Shown here: one piece after another, positions 1 through 14,000 of the stretch | Layout: each line of letters begins with the position of its first letter | Position numbering within the stretch: the first letter of the stretch is position 1 | From: Flabesymbios commensalis | Lineage: Eukaryota; Annelida; Polychaeta; Terebellida; Flabelligeridae | Assembly (NCBI GenBank): GCA_964017125.1 | Contig: OZ024902.1 | Coordinates: 100,780,796-100,844,795, forward strand | DNA length: 64,000 bases | Direction: 5' to 3' | Notes under the pieces: model-generated | What the model saw: only the letters and a program-made list of their open reading frames with translations | What the model was told of the DNA's origin: nothing | Database searches by the model: none | Position numbers and translations under genes: made by a program

Positions 1-394
1 AATATTTAAACTGCACTATGTCCCTTTAAACAATTGTCACTTTGATTTCACCCAACCCTAGGCCATATTATACAGGGTTCATACACCTTGGGTAGAACAA
101 TACCCAAGGACTGGCCTAAAAGTAGTTTTTTTCAGGCCACACGCAAACCAAGTAATACCTTAATACAAACATTTGAAAAAACAAATTTTGTTTAACAACA
201 AGCATGTAGACATGTAGCAAGCCCACTTGTTGACTCCAGAGAGTAAATGCATGATCACTGTGGATCTAGGCTGTCATTAAAAACCTACTACGGAATGGCT
301 TCTTGCCTGTTTTAACAAGAGGACTGAAGTCCTATATCATCCCCCGCCATAAATTAGGTTAGACTTTTTGCGGTCACAAATATTTAAAAAGTTG

Positions 395-1165
395 ATTTGT
401 GGTGTCCATTTTAAATTTCAGTAAAATCACATGAACATTTCCAGATGGTGGGTAATGTGATTGTACACTGTGAATTATTACTGGTTTCAATTTTTCAGTT
501 TTTGCGCCCACAAGAAAATATGAAGTTTATCCATGGCAGCCATTTTGAATTTCAGTAAAACCTTAAAAAAATTACTTGCACATCTCCATATCGTGGGAAA
601 TGTGAGAGTAAAATTTGAATAATTTCTGACTTTAAGTTTTAAGAGTTTTTGTGCCCACAAAAAAATTTGGAGTTGACCTCTGGCAGCCATTTTAAATTTT
701 GGTAGCATCTTTAAAAAATCACTTGCACATCCCCATGCTGCTAGGAATGTGATGTTAAAATTTCAAAAAAAATGACCAAACATTTTTTTTGCGTTTTTAC
801 GCCCCCCCAAAAAATTAAGGTTGATCTGTGGCGGCCATTTTGAATTTCAGTAAAACCTTGAAAAAGTCACCTGCACATCTCCATATCATGGGGAATGTGA
901 TAGTAAAATTTGAATAATTTCTGACTTTAGGTTTTAGAGATTTTGCACCCACCAGTTGACCTCTGGCGGCCATTTTGAATTTTGGTAGCATCTCTAAAAA
1001 ATCACTTGCACATCCCCATGTTGCTAGGGCTGTCATGTTAAAATTTCAAAAAGATTTGAGCAGTAGTTTTTGAGTTTTTGCGCCCATAAGAAAACGTGAC
1101 ACCGGACAGAATCCTGGCGCGACTAAAATCCCCCTTCCCCTACGGGCAGGGGATAAAAAAAATTG
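395..1165 (+). repeat. ~145 bp satellite, 5 units, with GC-rich hairpin tail
   Basis: Units starting near 400, 533, 679, 829 and 966 each carry GGCCATTTTGAATTT, a CACATC(T/C)CCATAT block and a TTTTTGCGCCCAC block. Units 2 and 4 resemble each other, as do 3 and 5, so the repeat is dimeric. It ends in AATCCCCCTTCCCCTACGGG and CAGGGGATAAAA near 1125-1158, the tail seen on related blocks elsewhere in the window. Confidence 0.8.
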
Positions 1166-1803
1166 CGAAGTAGCTTTCAAAATGGTTCATTTTCAAGGCT
1201 TTTCAAGGCCTTTGGCAAAATTCAAGCACTTTCAAGGCCATGAAAAAATAATTTAAAATTCAAGGCTTTTCAAGGCTTTTAAGGCCCCGTACGAACCCTG
1301 ATTATAAATGATAACCTGGGTAAAATTCCTTGATAACGCCCAGTCACTGGTGCCTCTCACTGGTGCCCCCAATGATAGGCTGGCGCCATGCCCCGTCTGA
1401 ATTCTAGATAAAACACTGATGTGAGGCCACTTTACTGTTCCCAAAAAAGACACTTCATATACAAATGAACCTCCTATGAGCAACCACCTGTCTTTTCCAG
1501 TGCCCCAACGGTGGCTGCTCATAGCAATTTAAAATGGAAATTAATAGACAACTGTTACAACAAAGCAAAATTCATCAAAACTAACAATATATGCAATTCA
1601 AATTTTAAATGTATGTATACACTAAGGATCTTGGTTATTAAATACTATTATTACTTCATTCACGAAAGCACTCTGATCATATAAAAATGATGAAATAGAT
1701 TCTGTCAAACCTTCTGTTGCACATATTATCCATTGCAATAAAATATAAAGTGCACTGAATAATAAGGTTCCCATTTTTAACTCTGTGGGGCGATTCCGTG
1801 GAT

Positions 1804-3639
1804 GTCGTACGGACATCCACAGGTTATATCTCTGCTTAAGCAAATAATCTCAGGGCTAGAAAAAGAAATATTATCCAGTTTCATATAGACTCCATGTACA
1901 AATATATGTAGAAAAAAAATTTGACGGAAAATAACACAGATCGTCCTAAATCGGAGAAAACGTGAGATGTCGTACGGACGCACAAAAAACAATAACATTT
2001 GAAAATTCATGTTTAGTTCGAAAACTCTATGAGTTGAGCAATTATTTTTCCCCACATCCTGTTGGATCAATTTCTCAGGGTGTTCTAAAGAGTGAAAAAA
2101 CATAATTTAAACAGATAATGCATTGGTAATAGACAAGGTCACAATGAAAAAATGAAAACAACATGTCGTACGGACAGTTTGGAATATGTTGTACGGACGT
2201 CTCTGAAAAAAGTCAGTTGTGGCTATGCAAAAGAGTGTTCACTTTGATTTTTCATTTGAGTATGGCGAAATAGTAAACTTAGATTATTATAATGTGAATA
2301 ATAATCTATAGCTGGGTTAAAATTTCAGTTTTAAACAAATTAAAAACGAAAAATATTTAAAAAATATAATATCAGGTCTTAATTGTGGTATAGAATTTTG
2401 TTAGAGTGTCTTATTTGACATATGTGAATACTGATAATTATCATGAATATAATAATGTGCCCATTATAATAACATTCTGTAGATCTTGCAGCTGCTTCAC
2501 AATTTCTGTAGGGCTTTTGAATGTCCTTTTTGGAAGGCCACACTTAATATACGGTATGTCGTACGGACAACACAGTATAATGTTTAAAATCACACATGGC
2601 ATGTATGTTTTTTTTTAATTATTTTCAAAATATACGTTGAATGCTATGTTTAAAATCACACATGGCATGTATGTTTTTTTTTAATTATTTTCAAAATATA
2701 CGTTGAATGCTATGTTTCTATGTTGCTCTATTATATGCTGATAAGCGACTAAACAAATACATTTTTTAATGTTGCAAATCATCATGACTTGTATACGGGT
2801 ACTATTTTTTTCGATATATATATATACAAAAAAAAAAACAGGAAAATATATTGCATGATGCTGGCCATTATATGTAATATTATTTCATGCATTTGAGTTA
2901 TGGCACAAAAGATGCCTATGCACTGAAGACAAAAATATTATATTAATTTATTTTGTGAATCTAAATTGTTAACTGAAGTTGATCCGAAAAAAAAGATAAA
3001 GTTTCATCATATAATCAAGCTTGAAAAATACAAACTAGACAGACAGCCTTTTACATCTATTAAATTGGTAAAACAATGCTTGCATTGTACATGTTGTAGG
3101 GAGATGCAATTGTTTAGAACAAAATTATAGTATTTTCACAGTGAAAATATTTATTACCAGATTATAGAGATACTCATGATAGTTTAATCTTTAGTATAAG
3201 CAGAGGCAGATTCCAAAATATATATGTGGGATACCCCTAATAGCTGCAAAAACTTGATGTATTTCTCACTAAAATATTTATGTATCCATCTCTGATTCAA
3301 TGTCAAACAAGCCCTAGGTGCCCTCTTTTAGTCAATAGATTTGTTAGTTATGAAAAACCTTTTCAAATAAATGGTGAAGTTTTATACAAAAACCAATTAA
3401 CAAATTCAAAGGTGGAGATTATCAATAAAATGTACAGGAAATGCTGTCCGTACGACATTTTATATGTCGTACGGACAGCATTAAAATGCCAATTGCATAA
3501 AAACTAATGATGTGAAATATTTTAAACAGAACCAGTCAAACCTTTGCTAATTAAGGAAAGAGGATTTGTAGGAACAAGATTAAGGTTGCAAAATTGATTA
3601 ATTAATGTGGAAAAATTATGTTTCATATGTCGTACGGAC
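1804..3639. repeat. Cluster of the 11-mer GTCGTACGGAC, both orientations
   Basis: Copies at 1804-1814, 1969-1979, 2165-2175, 2188-2198 (one change), 2558-2568, 3446-3456 (inverted), 3466-3476 and 3629-3639, most extended to ATGTCGTACGGACA. The pair at 3444-3478 is a perfect 15 bp stem with a 5 nt loop (CTGTCCGTACGACAT/ATGTCGTACGGACAG). About 0.001 copies would be expected by chance in this length. Confidence 0.9.
2581..2712 (+). repeat. 66 bp perfect tandem duplication
   Basis: TGTTTAAAATCACACATGGC... occurs at 2581-2646 and again at 2647-2712 without visible change, within the 11-mer cluster block. A recent slip or unequal exchange. Confidence 0.9.
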
Positions 3640-4269
3640 AAATTATTAAAATAGCATGGGCAAACATTTGGCACAAAACAACCGATGTGCTTCAATTATC
3701 AAATATTTTGATTTTACATTTTGCAGAAACATATTATATTATTAATTAAAGATAGAAACAATGTAAACAGTTCACTAATAGAAAAATTTTGATAAAAATA
3801 GAAAGAAACATGAAAATTAACTTCTGTGAAAAAATAAACAATAACAATGGTAATATGTTGATTTTTGGACATTTTTCAATGAAATAATTTAAAAAAAAAT
3901 TGCAACCATATTAGTTAAGGTAGTTTTGTATCATATTAGCCCATAATATAAAATTGTCAAGCTGTTCAAAATCAAGTTTTATTCACTTTGTGCATGGAAT
4001 CGTCCTGTGGGGGGATTATGGTTTTTTTCTTGTTGGTTGGTCTGTCTATTATTACTCAAAAATGTACTAGCACATTTGCATTACCAGTGACTGGGCGTTA
4101 TCAAGGCATTTTACCCAGGTTATCATTTATAATCAGGGTTCGTACGGGGCCTTAAAAGCCTTGAAAAGCCTTGAATCTCAAATTATTTTTTCAAGGCCTC
4201 GAAAGTGCTTGAATTTTGCCAAAGGCCTTGAAAAGCCTTGAAAATGTATAAACTTTCACCAAATGGGTG

Positions 4270-4945
4270 TTTCTGGCCAAGGAATAATTGATTAAATTTT
4301 AGGGATGATCTGGATTACAATCGATCGAATCATATGGATTGATAGTAAAATACATTTGATCTAACTGCATAGAAGACTAATTTATGACGTCATAGTCTCA
4401 CAACTGTTGTGTTTGGTTACTAGACTGGATGAATGAATTAGGTTGAATTTACGACGTCATAATTGATCATCTACAGTGAAGTTTTACTATACACCTACTG
4501 AATGAATGCAATACTACTACTAAAGGTCTTGCGATCATTAATTTCAGAAGAGGTTTGCAGTACCTGACTGACTGACTTGTCTACTTTTATTATTAAACTT
4601 ATAAAAACAATTTCTTCATAGCTTGGAAAATCAAGAGACAAATACAATATTACGAAACAAACAATGGTGTGTGTGGGGGGGAGGGGGTGTAACTAAATTC
4701 TACTTTCCCTATACCTCAGAACCCACTGCTCACTAGAAATTCTCACTTGCAAAGCAGCATGAGGTGAAATACCATACAAAATAAACATCAGGCAAAATTA
4801 AAGCTTGTTAAATTTCAACAAATAAAAGATGAGGAACACTGATTGTAATAAAGTTAATCACAACATGGTTCTGCAGTGTCACTAACCAAAGGGCGGGGGC
4901 AAAAGTAACCTGCAATCTGAAGTGACCCATTTCTACAAAGCTCAC
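4270..4945. other. Intron 19, unannotated stretch
   Basis: Nothing recognised apart from a G-rich run (GTGTGTGGGGGGGAGGGGG) near 4670. Confidence 0.5.
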
Positions 4946-5089
4946 CTTAGCTTCATCCACAGTCTTCTGCATTTCTGCTGTTTGTTCTGTATAACCACCA
5001 ACGGCCTGCTCTGTTGCTGCAATTTGTCCATCATAGTTTGCAATCTCTTTATTAATATCCTCAGCTTCCAATCGGAGGGTCTCTACTTC
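4946..5089 (-). CDS. SMC2: SMC2 exon 19 (residues 818-865), last exon in the window
   Basis: [48 protein letters not shown]: 48 codons aligning without gaps to vertebrate EVEAITLELEELKREHTSYK and what follows, with both Tyr positions kept. Acceptor ATTTTAG|GAAGTA, donor AAG|GTGAGC, phase 0. No further exon is visible between here and position 1, so the next exon lies outside the window. Confidence 0.95.
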
Positions 5090-8000
5090 CTAAAATGAAC
5101 ATTAAAAAGACTCTTTAGTGCTATACATGCTGCGAATAATTTGTTTCATACAAATTGTGTAGCTGTGCTTGTACTGAGATACTATTGTCCATAAAGAAAA
5201 TTGTTATGCCAGCATTATTATGTGTACTATTTGCAATTACGGTACATATTTAACCCTAATCCTGTTGATTTGTTAGTACTTTTTCAATTATTTGCTGTCA
5301 TTTTGAATTTTATAATATTTACATTGATCTATCCTTGACTCACTGGCACTGTTTGTTAGTAGAGCGAAGCTCTACTGTTGCAGTTGTCTGAGCTTAATGT
5401 ATTTTAGTGTCGATTTATTCCACGACAATGACGTTAAATTCGTTGAGCTGGAAACATATCAAACGTCATGTGTCTGTTAAAAAGAACTTTCTTCATTGCA
5501 CCACGAGCTCCAATTTTGAGATTTTTATTTAGATGTTCAGATAAACACAGTTCAATATCTGTTTTTCTGTTAAAACATGTCAGCCTTTAGAGATGACCTG
5601 TCGCCAGTAAACAGCGTACAGTTTCAACCCAGTGAACTGTACATGTATATACAGTTCACTAGGTCAACAAGTCCTCCTCTGTCCCCTGCCTCTGTCCAGT
5701 TGATTAATTAGGTCAGTTCGGTGACGTCACGCGCCATGACCCGGCTGCGGGCATTTGCTGTATGTACGGCACGTGCATTAAGCCTCAACGCAGTGACACC
5801 ACCCGGCAAACACAAGGCTACACAAGGCATTCAACAATGCAGGTCCAATGTTGGCCAGTGTCGCCGTAGTTGGCCAAACATTGAAACAGTATTGGGTGAA
5901 TGCCTCGTGTTTGCTGGGCTAGGACTGCATCATATTTCTACATATCTGTAGAAATACGAGTCGAGAATTGCGACAGCAATTCGCGGCTTGTGGTGGATGA
6001 AAATGACAATGGTGAATTCAGGCTTGAAAGTGTTAACTTAGTAACAAGAGCACACTCGACAATAGCCCGCCGCCATTACATTGTATTGAACTGAAGTTAA
6101 TGCGCCCACAAGGTAAAAATGCAAAAAATCACCATAAATCGGCAATTTTGATTTTTTTCTCAGCCATTACTGAACTTGTCCGAGAACTGCTCATTAGTAA
6201 CATGCATAACAAATTTAGGAAGGACACATGAATTTTTTTTCAAGTTATCGCGCCCATGCATGTTAACGCCGCCGCCGCCGAACTTCAATTGCAATAGCCC
6301 ACCTTTTTGAATTAAAATGCGGGCTAAAAAGCTGTAATTTCTCAAATTAGCAGCCAAAAGCATTAAAAATGTTTTTATTGATCCATTTCAATATCTATGT
6401 TGTGGTGGAAAAATTGTCCTAAGCTTGACCCATATTTTATGTTTAATGGTGGTTTAAAAAAGAGATCAAGCACAATTTGATGAAGCCCTTGATCCTCTTT
6501 ACTTGCTAGATCTATGGCTTACTGTGAGGTGCTGTAGGTGCTTTCACAACTCCATTGAGTATACACTTGTATGTAAAGCACAAAGTGAATTAACAACCTG
6601 ACTATATGGGGCTCTGAGAAGAGTAAATAGGTGTGTTAAGTCATAAGCAATAAGCTGACTAGCATACATTGCGATGACGTATGTTATGTCATAAGCAATG
6701 AGCTCATCATCTGAGGGTTCAATTTGTTTTGAAATAGTTGTGTATGTACAGCGATTTGCAACCAAGTTCCACATTGTACGGGTTTTTCCTGTCATTAAAG
6801 AAGAAATATTTTGGTTATCAATTTCAAGTTTGATTATCAATTGGCCAAAATTGTGTAGCTTTTCGCTATGCAATACTGAAGAAATTGAACACTGCATCAT
6901 TCATTGCTTAGTATGGGCGGCAGCACAACGGACATGGGTGGCTGGTTTAGGATGATGGTTCAATAATGATGCTGTGGTCCAGCTGCTCAAAGGCAAACAA
7001 AATATATCTCAAAGTGGTCAGTCCATGCCCCTTGCCTCTGGCGGCTGATAGCTTCAGGACTGATCTCAAGGTTGATCAGGTCCCTAGATCCTTGTCATGT
7101 CACCCTGATGGACCTCTGATCCTGATCATTTCCTCATTATTAAATCTCAACCTACTATGTTATGGATTCTTAAATTGTTTTAGTGCTGTCGACTGAACAT
7201 TATTATTTAACAATTAGATAATGTAAACGCAGGTACAGGATGACTAGTACCGGTACAGTACTATATGTAACTTGAAGACTGTATCATATGATTGTTATAA
7301 TATCACTAAGCCATTGCTAATGCTTGACATCACTGATAATAGAAATAAAATTTTATGCGCACCAGTGGTTTCTATAATTATATTGACTTAACATCAGCAT
7401 TACTGTAAATTTGAATGATCTCAGAACAGTAATGTGCAGCATTTGTTGAGCTCAGATGATACTACATGTATTTCTCAATTAAAATAGCTAATGAAAGAAG
7501 AATTAACCAATTAGAATTGGAATTTAGGCTTTTTAAATCAACTGTTAAAAATTGTCCTCTCCAGGACATTTAAAGAAACAGAACAACTTTGTGAAATATA
7601 CAGCTTAATTTTCGGGGTGAAATCTACCCTTCACAACCCTTAAAATGAAAGGGGTGTACAGCGCATTTAAACAAATGGGACATATGAATAAACATTTTTT
7701 ATTGGCATTGACTGCCCAATTTCTATCTTCAAAGAGTCAGGTTGTTGTTTAACACGATTGAATCTAAATTTTACATGGCCCTCAACTACATCATATACCC
7801 GTATGTATGTGTGTGATCAACAGCACTTTTCTTTATAAATAAACTTTTTAATGTACATAGGGTCCAATTTATTGATTTATCAGCACAATTTAAGTTTCTA
7901 TATTCAAATGTTAAAAAAATGTCCTCTCCAGGACATTTTAACAACAGAAAATTCTTAAAATAGAACGCCTGATAATTTTGTCAATTTTGTGAATATTGCC

Positions 8001-11000
8001 TTGAAATTTCGAGCATGTCTGCTCCTCCCCTCCTACTAGTTGCTCTCTTCATCCTGATCAGCAAGTATTGTTTTATTTTATTTAATAGTAATTGAAAGGA
8101 TGGCAGGTGTGTGATTTCTCGAAGTTTTTTTGGAAAATGTATGAGATTGTTTCATTTATGACTATAATAACACTTTTTGTCTAACAATTAAAATAAATAT
8201 GAACCAGTCAAACAGTATATGGACAAAAAGAGTCAATTTGAGCTCTTATTGCCTCTCCTGCAGCCACTGAGAAAATTAATGTAATTATTTTCCAATATGG
8301 TTATCTGACATTTAAAATTTGGCCGAAATTTTATCCAGTCAAGTTGCTGCTCTGAAAACTTGCAAGAAGATCCACAACATATATCTGCATCATATAAAGT
8401 TGGAATAATACAACATCAAACACCTTCAAAAAAACACATTTTGAGACAAATTATGCAACCTATACCATGAAAGTGCCCCTACATGTATATACAGTTCACT
8501 GGGTCAACAAGTCCTCCTCTGTCCCCTGCCTCTGTCCAGTTGATTAATTAGGTCAGTTCGGTGACGTCACGCGCCATGACCCGGCTGCGGGCATTTGCTG
8601 TATGTACGGCACGTGCATTAAGCCTCAACGCAGTGACACCACCCGGCAAACACAAGGCTACACAAGGCATTCAACAATGCAGGTCCAATGTTGGCCAGTG
8701 TCGCCGTAGTTGGCCAAACATTGAAACAGTATTGGGTGAATGCCTCGTGTTTGCTGGGCTAGGACTGCATCATATTTCTACATATCTGTAGAAATACGAT
8801 GCAGTCTTCCCACCTGCCCAGAAAACACAAGGTAGTACATCATCATGTATCTGTATCCTGGGATATGTATCTGTGCAGATACAGTTATGTTATAATAATG
8901 TCTTTATAATATTCTGCCTCCATTCTCTGTCTACGTGAAAAGCGCGACAAGCAGTTAATGGTGGATATCCTTTTCTTGCTAGGGCCAAGCAAACACTTAC
9001 ACAAGACATTCAACCACTGCTGTTTCAATGTTAGGCCAGCGTCGCCATCGTTGGCCCATCATTAAGAAACTAACAGCTCCAACAATTTTCATCGTGTTTG
9101 TTGGGTACATAGCCAGTGGCTCAGGTTATCCTGGAGGTGTCGGTGACGAAATTTTGCTGCATTAGGGGAGGGGGTGTCCAATTAAATTCTGATAAATATA
9201 ACTATAAATAGTATAAATTGTATTAGAGGTAGGCCTAATCGCTTGTATATTAAATACATGTAGGCCTACACGTGTGTTTGCATTTTGTATTGTTTGTTAA
9301 TTAAATGTTAGTCTATATAATCTCATTGTGAAATATTATTTCACCTATTTATATATTTTGATAATATGATCTTCGGATAAGATTGTAATATAGTAGACCT
9401 CGTTTGAAAAACGGAGAAATGAAAATTTGACTAGGCCTAAAATAATTTTTCAGATAGACTTTCCACTTCAGACTTTCAACTTCAAACATTAAATTTTGGG
9501 CGTTAGACTTCAGTTTCAGACTTAGACAACTGACAGACTTCAGACTTTGGACATACTTTGGACTTCAGACTTTGGTTTTTGGACTCCAGGTTTTGAACAG
9601 ACGTACGTAGTACTTCAGACTTTGGACATAATTCAGACAGTTTTCGGACAGACCTCGGACATCAAGCTTCAGACTTCGTACATTAGACTCCCGATTGTGG
9701 ACTTTAGACATCAGTTTTCAGACTTCGGATTGTGGACTTCGGACATACTTCAGACGTCGGATTGCAGCCTTCATTGTCAGACATCGTACAGACGTCAAAC
9801 TTCGGACTCAAAGACTCAGACAATTTATTTGTCACACAAAAACAAACATACTTATGTAACCAAATAAGCTCAAGAAATACATTATAATATATGTTATGAG
9901 GATCAAGAGAACTGCTGATCAATGGGGATCAGCATCATGCAGACAGTTTTCAGCCTTATGACAGACTTCATACAAACTTCGGACAGACTTCAGATGTCAG
10001 ACTCCTACTTCAGACTTTGGACCTCGGCCAGACTTCGAACATCAGACTTCGGATTTTGGACTTCTGACGTTGAATTTCACACTTCAGATTTAAGAATTCG
10101 GACAGACTTCGAGCTTCAGACATCGGAATTCGAACGTCAAACTTTGAAGCTTAGACTTGAGTTCCGATTTTAGATTTTTGATATAGGGCCTACTTCGAAC
10201 AGACCTTTACTTCGGATTTTGAACGTCGGTCTTTGAATTTCAGACTTTGGACAATATAGGCTACTTCAGATTTCTTCTGACTTAAAGAGTTCAGACTTTG
10301 GACTTCAAACTTCAGACTTTAAAAGGTCAGAAACCCCACTGGGTTTTAATAATTTAAACAGTTAAATAATTAATTAAATACCATTTTCTATGACTTGGTC
10401 TTTTGATTAAAATAAGCAAAACAGTTAAGCAGCTGTAATAATTATTGTGAGGCAGCTCCATTTTAGCTGTCCGCAGAACAATAACCCTGAAGGTCGACGC
10501 AAGCTCTACTTCAGTGCCGTCAGGCTCTAGTTTCATAATCCTCCTTTTTAGAAAAAAGAGAAACATTGTTAGATATTCTCCTGGATATCTCCAGGAGCGC
10601 ATTTAACTCTTTTATGGGCATCAGAATATCGCAGCAAGAAATTGGAGGTTTTAAAAGCTTCAGACGTTGGCTACTGGTGACTGCTAGGAGCACCATCAAT
10701 TGCACAACTTGCACTAGGTTAAGAAGCGCTGCGTAATCGCTGCTTAGAATACAGAATGATCATGGAAAATTAATGTACAGTATTAAAAATTCAAACTGGA
10801 TGACAAAAAGAAAAATATTAGTAATATTTGCAGGTTGAAAATTTTGAAGCTAATGCTATGAATACAATTCAATTAAATTCATTTCATTTATTATAATTAT
10901 ACCGACAAGTACATTGTAACAATGTAATACAAACACTATGATTTTTCTTTTTTTTTCTTTGTACTCAGCCCATGAGACTTATTATTCAGTTTGATAAAAA

Positions 11001-14000
11001 AAATAATAAAGTTCAAACGAGGAATAAATATGTATTAATATACGGTGGTGTTGTGCCAGCGAACACGACACATGAGCCCGATGCTAGCAAAGCGACAGAA
11101 CAACGTATTCGATGTCTGCCCGTCTCTAAACCAGAACCTGCGCAACGTCTCCTGTTCGCCGGAGTCTAACAAAATAGATCACACATAGGCATATTCAAAT
11201 TTGAAATAATGAGTCAACGATAGTTCATTGCTGGGCCAATGCTTGAAACATTGGCGCAGCACTAAAAATAATATAACACCAGTTTGCAGTATAACCAATT
11301 ATGAGCCAGTACCTGTTGTACCTTACACAAATATACTTTACATATAGGCATATTGAAACATGAAATAGTGAGTCAACACTGGTTCACTGCTGGGACAACG
11401 TTGGCACAGCACTAGCAGCGGATTATAAAAAAAATAGTTCGGAGTATAACCAACTATGAACTGATACTTTTTGTGTCTATTACAGAAGTAAAATTAATGA
11501 TATAATTAAATAATCATCAGATTACGTCAGCCCACAACTTCGAGTGACTGAAAATTTAAATTGAATAGCTCAGTGATCTGAGGGTTGATAATTATCTGAT
11601 AAATTATCAGAGTACGTCAGCACACAACCAACCCCTATAAAGAACAGATCCTGTCATTTAAGATACAGTAATTTATTTTAATAGCAATATTGTGCATGAT
11701 ATTTTGTAAATTGGATATTTAAATGGATATTTACCCCTTAATAAAGCGCTGAATTATTTTAATATAAACCATAGAGTCAAAAAGTTTTCTTTCAATTTGA
11801 AATCATCATAAATGTTATGGGTCTAAGGCCAATATAAATAGTTTAACTCTGTACAGTGCGGGGATTGACTTTAGTGGTCAGAATGTGACGTCTACAGACG
11901 TCAGATTATGACTACTAAAGTCTATCCCCGCGCTGTAAGGGTTAAATGTATAGAGCTTTGAAGCTCCAACTAAACAACTGAGACAGAAAGTTGAAACAGC
12001 ATACTTGTTCTTTTTCTTTGGCTTTTTTCTGTGATTCCTCAATTTTCTTTTTTGCCTGCTTCACTTCCTGCTCTGCTTGCTTTAACTCTTTTTCACGTAT
12101 AGCTTTTGCATTTTTTATTTTATATTCTAGTTCTTTTACACGATCACTAGCATGAGCCTCTTCCTTTTTTGCTTCCGCCAAAACATTTACACATTCATCT
12201 GTGTAGAAAATAAAAATCATGTTAAAAAAATAGCCATCAATTGATGGCAGGACCCCTCTGTCCATCAATATTAAGAAGTAATGAGAAAAAAATGACCCCC
12301 ACTACCACCATGTCAATTTTTTTTAAATGGCTGCGGCAGCCATTTTGTTTTTAATGGATTCATCACAAAAATTAATCAGATCATCAGAAATACCTAGAGA
12401 ACCATACCAAATTTGAATGCAATCCAACCAACGGTTCATAAGTTTTCGTGCCCACAAGCTTTTTAGGCGGCCATCTTGGAAAATGACCGCTTATGGCTTG
12501 GTACCAAAAAATATATGGGATGAATTACCCAGGTAAATATGTCATGTCTGTAAAAAATAAACAAAAAATTCATCAGTTAACTTTTTAGTGACAGCTGAAT
12601 TTCTAACCGCCCGCCCACCCGCCCGCCAGACCGGGCTGGATGGCAAAAAAACAGATTTTGTCATCACCTGTTCAACATCTGTACTGAAAAAGCTCAACAT
12701 CTCCACAATAAAAGTTTGTGAATCAACAGTCTTCCCAAGTCCCCACGTAAAAATCTGGCTGTAATATTTGACTCTCATCGCCAAATCCACATAATTGGAA
12801 AGATCGTCAAGTTTTTGACACCACGTGCTACAGAACAACTTGTTTACTCTTTTGTGACCTCCAGACTGGACAATTATAATTCCTTGCTTTTTGGTTTACG
12901 AAAAAAACTCATTCACCGCCTGCAACTTCTTCAGCATAGAGCAGCACCGATCATCACACATAAGAAGGAACATGACCCTATCACACCTGTCATGAAATCT
13001 CTTTACTGGTTACCAAAAACCTGCTCCTGGTATTTAAATCCCTTCACGGGTTGGCACCAGCGCATCCCTAAGAACATATAAGAAGAACCGGCTAATAGAG
13101 CCGCAGACACGCCTTGTGACTTTTGGCGATCAAGCTTTTTATAAGGCTGGTCCCACACTATGGAACAAGCTGTCCACTCATATCAGTTCAAGTCCCACAC
13201 TGAGCTCTTTCAAAACAAAACCTGAAAACCCATCTTTTTAAACACGTATATTGACTTTTATACATGCTTTACTGGAGACACAGAGACTGGAACTGCGCTA
13301 CATAAGAACATTTTATTATTATTATTATTGTATAGATTGAATGGCAGAGAGTGGACATACATATTGGTGATAGCAAGCTATTATATTATCCTACAAATGA
13401 AAAGCGTTAAAAAACTTCTAAATCTGGAAGTTCAACAAATCTCTTCATGAATGAGGGAAGTTGACAAAATCAACAGTTAAATTTAAAAAAATAATGATGA
13501 TGCATCTTCAATAACAGCATCCATTTGCTCAGCATTTTAGTGACCCTCCACTCAAACATTCCTGGCGGAACACTGTACGCATATTAAAGTCAATAATGAT
13601 TGCAAGTCTGCAATTTTGAATTTGATTGAGTTGTAATTATTTAGTGCATATCCCTTACCCGAAATCGCACATTTTGATTTACAGTACTTAATGGTCTAGC
13701 TATCTCTCACAGTTTTCCAGATATCACGCACATCAAAGTCATTAATGGCCGCAAGGCATGTCCTTAACTGAAACCGCACATTTTGGTTTTATAGTAATGG
13801 TCTAGTTATCTGGCAAACCGCCTATCAAAGTTAATAATGGCCAGTAGTTGGCCATTGTTAATTTCAGTTTAAAATTTTCAGGGCATATCCCATCTAAATT
13901 CACACATTTTGTTTGTATAGTAATGGTCTAGGTATCTGGCACAGTTTGCCATACCCAGTATATCAGCAACCTTAAAATAAGTACAGCTATTTTGGCATAG

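Larger units (their letters stand above)
1186..4246. mobile_element. Block with ~165 bp inverted ends; probable transposon remnant
   Basis: The left arm 1186-1352 and right arm 4082-4246 are inverted copies. They include CAGGGTTCGTACGGGGCC (inverted near 1285-1302, direct at 4134-4151), repeats of AAAGCCTTGAA, and TAACCTGGGTAAAATTCCTT. The 2.7 kb between is AT-rich, has no recognisable gene, and carries the GTCGTACGGAC cluster. CAGGGTTCGTACGG looks like a hAT-type terminus, but I could not find a target duplication. Confidence 0.5.

Noticed and set aside
5721-8791. Identical 76-codon open frames at 5721-5951 and 8561-8791 as a duplicated gene
   Set aside because: Identity is explained by the 319 bp DNA duplication. 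The frame overlaps a dispersed repeat and resembles no protein I know.
9547-10173. Open frames of 106 and 83 codons rich in Asp/Phe/Trp
   Set aside because: They translate the TTCGGAC-type minisatellite; the residue pattern follows the 7-mer.
4946-12004. A missing coiled-coil exon between SMC2 exons 18 and 19
   Set aside because: Exon 19 aligns to the vertebrate protein directly after exon 18 without a gap, keeping both Tyr positions.
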